Notes under the pieces: generated by a model
Seen by the model: the letters and a program-made list of their open reading frames with translations, nothing else
Databases searched by the model: none
Told to the model about the DNA's origin: nothing
Source of the DNA: Bacteroidales bacterium
Lineage (GTDB): Bacteria > Bacteroidota > Bacteroidia > Bacteroidales > CAIWKO01
DNA: 46,206 nucleotides
Reading direction: 5' to 3'
Assembly (NCBI GenBank): GCA_023228145.1
Contig: JALOBU010000023.1
Span: 1 to 46,206 of the forward strand
In this document: piece by piece, positions 46,001 through 46,206 of the stretch
Layout: every line of letters starts with the position of its first letter
Numbering within the stretch: the first letter of the stretch is position 1
Made by a program: the position numbers and the translations under genes

Positions 46001-46206
46001 ATCTCCGACAACGGATACATCAGCGACTCTGACGGAAACGGCAGCGCCGGAGACGAAGGAGAAGACGATTGTACGCCCCTTACCATCACACCTTACGATG
46101 TCAGATTCCCGCAGGCCTTCTCACCCGACGGAGACGGAATAAACGACAGATTTATGGTGGCTGGCATTGAAGAATACCCCGACAACGAGCTCACCGTGTT
46201 CAACCG
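37031..46206 (+). CDS. giant multi-domain secreted adhesin-like protein, T9SS type B (3' truncated by window)
   Basis: An unbroken frame of at least 3,058 codons, checked codon by codon, running off the window. Order: signal peptide (1-23, '...FSYAQ'); seven 52-residue GloVer repeats (about 25-377); an Ig-like domain (about 385-487, 'LCEGESLNVDYTVSGTFNAG'); HYR domains (about 488-1800, 'PVITCPADVSVSNDAGFCGAVV'); eleven 80-residue four-Cys repeats (1804-2687); one further HYR (to about 2767); a cadherin/Ig-like domain ('LENDLDCGNNLNPASI', to about 2857); a DUF11-like domain ('YMITVENLGNDLLTNIQVTDNL'); and the opening of a CHU_C domain ('PQAFSPDGDGINDRFMV'). CHU_C marks type 9 secretion with type B sorting, so it should be exported and attached to or released from the cell surface. 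It is likely an adhesin or matrix protein; no enzyme domain is seen. Confidence 0.93.
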   Translation, partial: MKRIYNLLIVFLCCFAATFSYAQTEFWGMTSRGGNGGGVIFSYDPATDTYTKKLDFDGAANGITPCGSLMQADNGLLYGMTNIGGANNMGVLFSYDPSTDTYTEKLDFNGATNGANPYGSLMQAANGLLYGMTRSGGANDMGVLFAYDPATDTYTKKFDFNTTNGRYPYGSLMQAGNGLLYGMTASGGANIMGVLFAFDPATDTYTKKLDFYGSANGSGPYVSLMQAGNGLLYGMTRSGGANDMGVLFAYDPATDTYTKKLDFNGAANGNYPIGSLMQAGNGLLYGMTANGGDNDMGVLFAYDPATDTYTEKLDFNGATNGANPSGSLMQAGNGLLYGMTFYGGANDMGVLFAYDPATDTYTKKLDYDGTNGGNPYFTNLLETPKAGETIATSPLASNTLCEGESLNVDYTVSGTFNAGNIFTAELSDATGSFATPVAIGTLASTTDGTISCTIPLGTTEGTAYRIRVVSSDPVVTGTDNGSDITINTIPVITCPADVSVSNDAGFCGAVVNYSPATATGEPAPVITYSQDAGTFFPVGTTTVTAIATNSCGSDTCTFTVTVTDNEIPVITCAAEITQQSTPPSSGSVIISTPSLNYYVYNGTYYQFDFTDPIPSGSTLTGVTLNTTVYYPYSTATAENEWIISGTNVGSTYPSAPAGNYTYTTNFSGNIPGYVYGGTNNMRLYSFWNDVNFQNATITLYYFLPGTCNAYVTVPAPTFSDNCPGTSITNDFNSTADATGTYTVGTTTVIWTATDSAGNTNSCTQEITITDNEPPVISCPADINEATATVGETLCGKNVTITDATATDNCALDTIYGIRSDALLLSEPYPVDTTTIKWYAYDEAGNVDSCLQTIIITDGTLPLISCPADISVSNDPGVCGAVVNYTVDYSDNCPGAVLSMTSGLASGSTYPIGTTPHTYFVTDAAGNSAACSFNVTVTDDEDPVITCPSNISADNDAGLCSASITIIDATATDNCNIDTIIGMRSDALPLTDPYPVGATTITWMAYDDAGLTDDCIQTITVSDTATPAIICATDQTQTADPGVCSANVIVTGPAYSDNCSILSLINDFNGTSDASWNYPVDTTFVTWTVTDVNSNTNTCVQTIIVTDDEAPALSFPFYPQTAQDIVNMFPGTPDGEYTLYFGGDPAKPFRAYCHDMTGTPTEYITLQYTGVAYNHSQYLAGGHITGTDVNTYWDKIRFDPLTMTVNTADFLFSTSTGYIDGSGLTQVPYGEAGACNWWGVPGTGNVDLRGTSFAVNDIWIPVGWAQWGSSTVSPDEQVVDFSGGGQCGSNRPSMCLDGGGYCLRLKYYQPTYGTTLSVSYPVNIIQTADSGVCQALVTVPEPSGTDNCGVDTIYNDYTGTDDASGIYPVDTTTITWTVVDVHGNSFSYTQNIIVTDNEPPTIACAPNQSQPSDPGVCTALVTVVPPTVGDNCAVDTLYNDYTSTGDASAVYPLGFTAVTWTVVDIHGNSSTCIQTIEVTDDEAPVITCGSDISQTNDPGVCGAMVSVPPFNGVSCEMTPDFQGYYDPANWLMQQEFGSIGYVDTAGAPASIYMNGGDNYSNSSSVLFYEITIPCDGYINFTWNYQSYDLAPEYDPFGYYIDGIYTQLSDNNGVLIQNGNASIPVATGNTFGFYLSSNNWDGQPVSSSEVFIENFSAPAQVIVPSDAIATDNCGIASITNDYTGTSDASAYYPVDTTTLTWTVTDFSGNSSTCTQTIIVTDDEVPTIICPFSPGGAVRPADADSCSAYIAVPPPLPGDNCAWDYYINDFTGTDDASGTYPVGLTTVTWTVFDIHGNTNTCIDYIEVLDDQPPVAMTMDTTIYLDANGIVGITPAFVNNGSTDNCAIINMTVTPSLFTCTNVGSNTVTLTVYDTHGNLDMVTATVTVIDSIVPVVFCNPATIALDATGNATLLPEQVLNGAYDACETTLMSIAPNTFTCTEVGDNTVTLSVQDVNGNIGTCITTVTVQDNTPPIALCHDLMVYLDATGNAAILASDIDNGSSDACGIDTLTLNTYGFTCENIGLNTVTLFAEDVNGNITSCTSYVIVKDTIRPVALCQDITVQLDSTGNASIIPADVDGGSTDACGIDTMTLNMYDFSCVNVGDNSVILTVTDINGNVSSCTATVTVEDNVPPVALCQDIDLYLDASGNASIIPDDVDGGSSDACGIDNMSVIPNTFTCAEVGDNIVTLEVTDVNGNMSSCTATVNVMDTVPPVALCQNINLQLDEFGNASITSDDIDNGSSDACGIANMSLDVYDFSCTDVGDNSVVLTVTDVNGNVSSCNATVTVLDTVPPVALCQNITIQLDETGNAAIATADVDNGSWDACGIANMVLDVYDFSCTDVGDNSVVLTVTDINGNISSCVANVFVEDLVPPVALCHDITIQLDEFGNASIAAADIDNGSNDACGIDIMTVLPNTFTCGNVGYNPVVLTVTDVNGNSASCAATVTVQDVVPPVAVCQDITVYLDDAGNVSITGADVDNGSSDACGIAFLNVSPNVFTCSHVGDNIVTLTVTDNNMNTTTCTATVTVKDSIAPVALCHDITVYLNVNGNLAIIPEDVDNGSSDACGTTLAVTPNYFDCGSVGPNTVVLTVTDPSGNFSSCVAIVTVVDNIPPQALCQNISIYLDNNGEAAILPEDVDYGSNDACGIASLTVFPNEFLCSNVGENIVTLTATDIYGNVASCSAVVTVLDTIVPVINCPENLAVNTLPGECNATIINLGFPTFADNCVISGVNNDDIDIYPLGFTNVTWVVSDIHGNTSTCIQSVYVESMPLAINDTVITAENTPVIIPILENDLDCGNNLNPASINIFNGPDNGTVTIDYVNGTVTYTPDYLFYGNDQFDYQVCDSTGLCSVATVYVTVEQIINPVLGIAKMLSNVEEMPDHTFNITYMITVENLGNDLLTNIQVTDNLHTVFGWPLKYSIIDPPNTNNTITPNNLFDGNADINLLDASQSYLEVGQNATIVFTVNLEIYGATQEFCNSALGTAFGSLGVYVEDISDNGYISDSDGNGSAGDEGEDDCTPLTITPYDVRFPQAFSPDGDGINDRFMVAGIEEYPDNELTVFN
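37105..38160 (+). repeat. seven GloVer tandem repeats, 156-bp unit
   Basis: Each unit encodes a version of 'NGLLYGMTxxGGANDMGVLFAYDPATDTYTKKLDFNGA' followed by 'NPYGSLMQAG'. The GVLF segments begin near 37136, 37297, 37453, 37606, 37762, 37918 and 38074; spacing is 156 bases apart from one 153. Units differ by only a few bases. They match the Gloeo_Verruco ('GloVer', choice-of-anchor) repeat, thought to fold as beta-propeller-like blades; seven copies would suit a seven-bladed propeller. Confidence 0.88.
40370..40985 (+). other. GON-like domain inserted in an HYR domain
   Basis: Residues about 1114-1318 of the giant protein read 'GEYTLYFGGDPAKPFRAYCHDM', 'TPTEYITL', 'YWDKIRFDPLTMTVNTADFLFSTSTGYI', 'VDLRGTSFAV' and 'CLRLKYY'. 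This is the pattern of the GON domain, first defined at the C-terminus of the animal ADAMTS metalloproteases GON-1, ADAMTS9 and ADAMTS20 and also seen in bacteria. It sits between the 'EAPALSFP' start and the 'DNCGVDTIYNDYTGTDDASG' half of an HYR unit. Its role in bacteria is not known to me. Assignment is by memory of the family pattern. Confidence 0.75.
42278..42287 (+). repeat. C10 homopolymer inside the giant gene
   Basis: Ten consecutive C bases, read as Val-Pro-Pro-Pro-Leu. The tract lies in the last HYR unit ahead of the four-cysteine repeats. A one-base slip would shift the frame and remove all downstream domains, including the sorting domain. Confidence 0.9.
42441..45090 (+). repeat. 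eleven tandem 240-bp (80-residue) four-cysteine repeats
   Basis: Units start at a phrase like 'VPPVALCQDITVQLD' and run through 'GNASI', 'DVDNGSSDACGI', 'FTCxxVGDNxVxLTVTDVNGN' and 'SSCTATVTVxD'. The starts at 43412, 43652 and 43892 are exactly 240 bases apart; unit 10 is one residue shorter. Four cysteines recur in each unit (ALC, DAC, FTC, SSC), except that some early units lack one. The sandwich resembles HYR-type Ig folds, likely stabilised by disulphides outside the cell. Units 4-8 are most alike and units 1-2 most diverged. Confidence 0.9.

Overview
The window reads as a chromosomal segment of a Bacteroidota (Bacteroidetes) bacterium. Evidence: promoters of the TAnnTTTG type, A-rich leaders without strong Shine-Dalgarno sequences, Bacteroidetes-type families (DUF4831, DUF5063, S46 dipeptidyl-peptidase, head-GIN lipoprotein, carboxypeptidase-regulatory-like TonB receptor) and a giant secreted protein that reaches a gliding-motility-associated (CHU_C, type 9 secretion) sorting domain at the right edge. 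The lineage cannot be placed more finely from sequence alone. No rRNA, tRNA, insertion sequence or CRISPR array was recognised.

Layout. 1-7.6 kb: a DUF4831 lipoprotein on the minus strand; then a cysteine-bearing Rrf2 regulator, a divergent PstSCAB-like ABC importer and a porin-like barrel, with a perfect palindrome over the importer promoter; then RNase Z. 7.8-13.3 kb: an RND efflux operon (adaptor, pump, TolC-like channel). 13.3-17.0 kb: recR and a divergent AddB-like Fe-S nuclease. 17.1-19.6 kb: a TPP riboswitch ahead of a TonB-dependent receptor, so probably thiamin uptake. 19.7-25.1 kb (minus strand): a glycosyltransferase with LptF/G permease, a DPP11-type S46 peptidase and RidA. 25.2-25.5 kb: a wrecked ornithine-cyclodeaminase-like gene. 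25.5-31.9 kb (minus strand): pabB, then a tight six-gene run of DUF5063, recF, DciA-like, GIN lipoprotein, a small conserved protein and a vWA membrane protein. 32.1-36.4 kb: a Gre-factor-like protein, a PlsB/PlsC-like acyltransferase, two outer-membrane barrel-like proteins and a PflX-type radical SAM protein.

37.0 kb to the end is one uninterrupted reading frame of at least 3,058 codons. It encodes a signal peptide, seven nearly identical 52-residue GloVer repeats, an Ig-like domain, a run of HYR domains (three carrying inserted foreign domains, one of them a GON domain), eleven 80-residue four-cysteine repeats, another HYR, a cadherin/Ig-like domain, a DUF11-like domain and the start of a CHU_C sorting domain. 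A run of ten C bases lies inside this frame. This protein and the Rrf2/Pst-like/porin operon, whose binding protein and ATPase lack usual phosphate-system residues, are the parts most worth following up.
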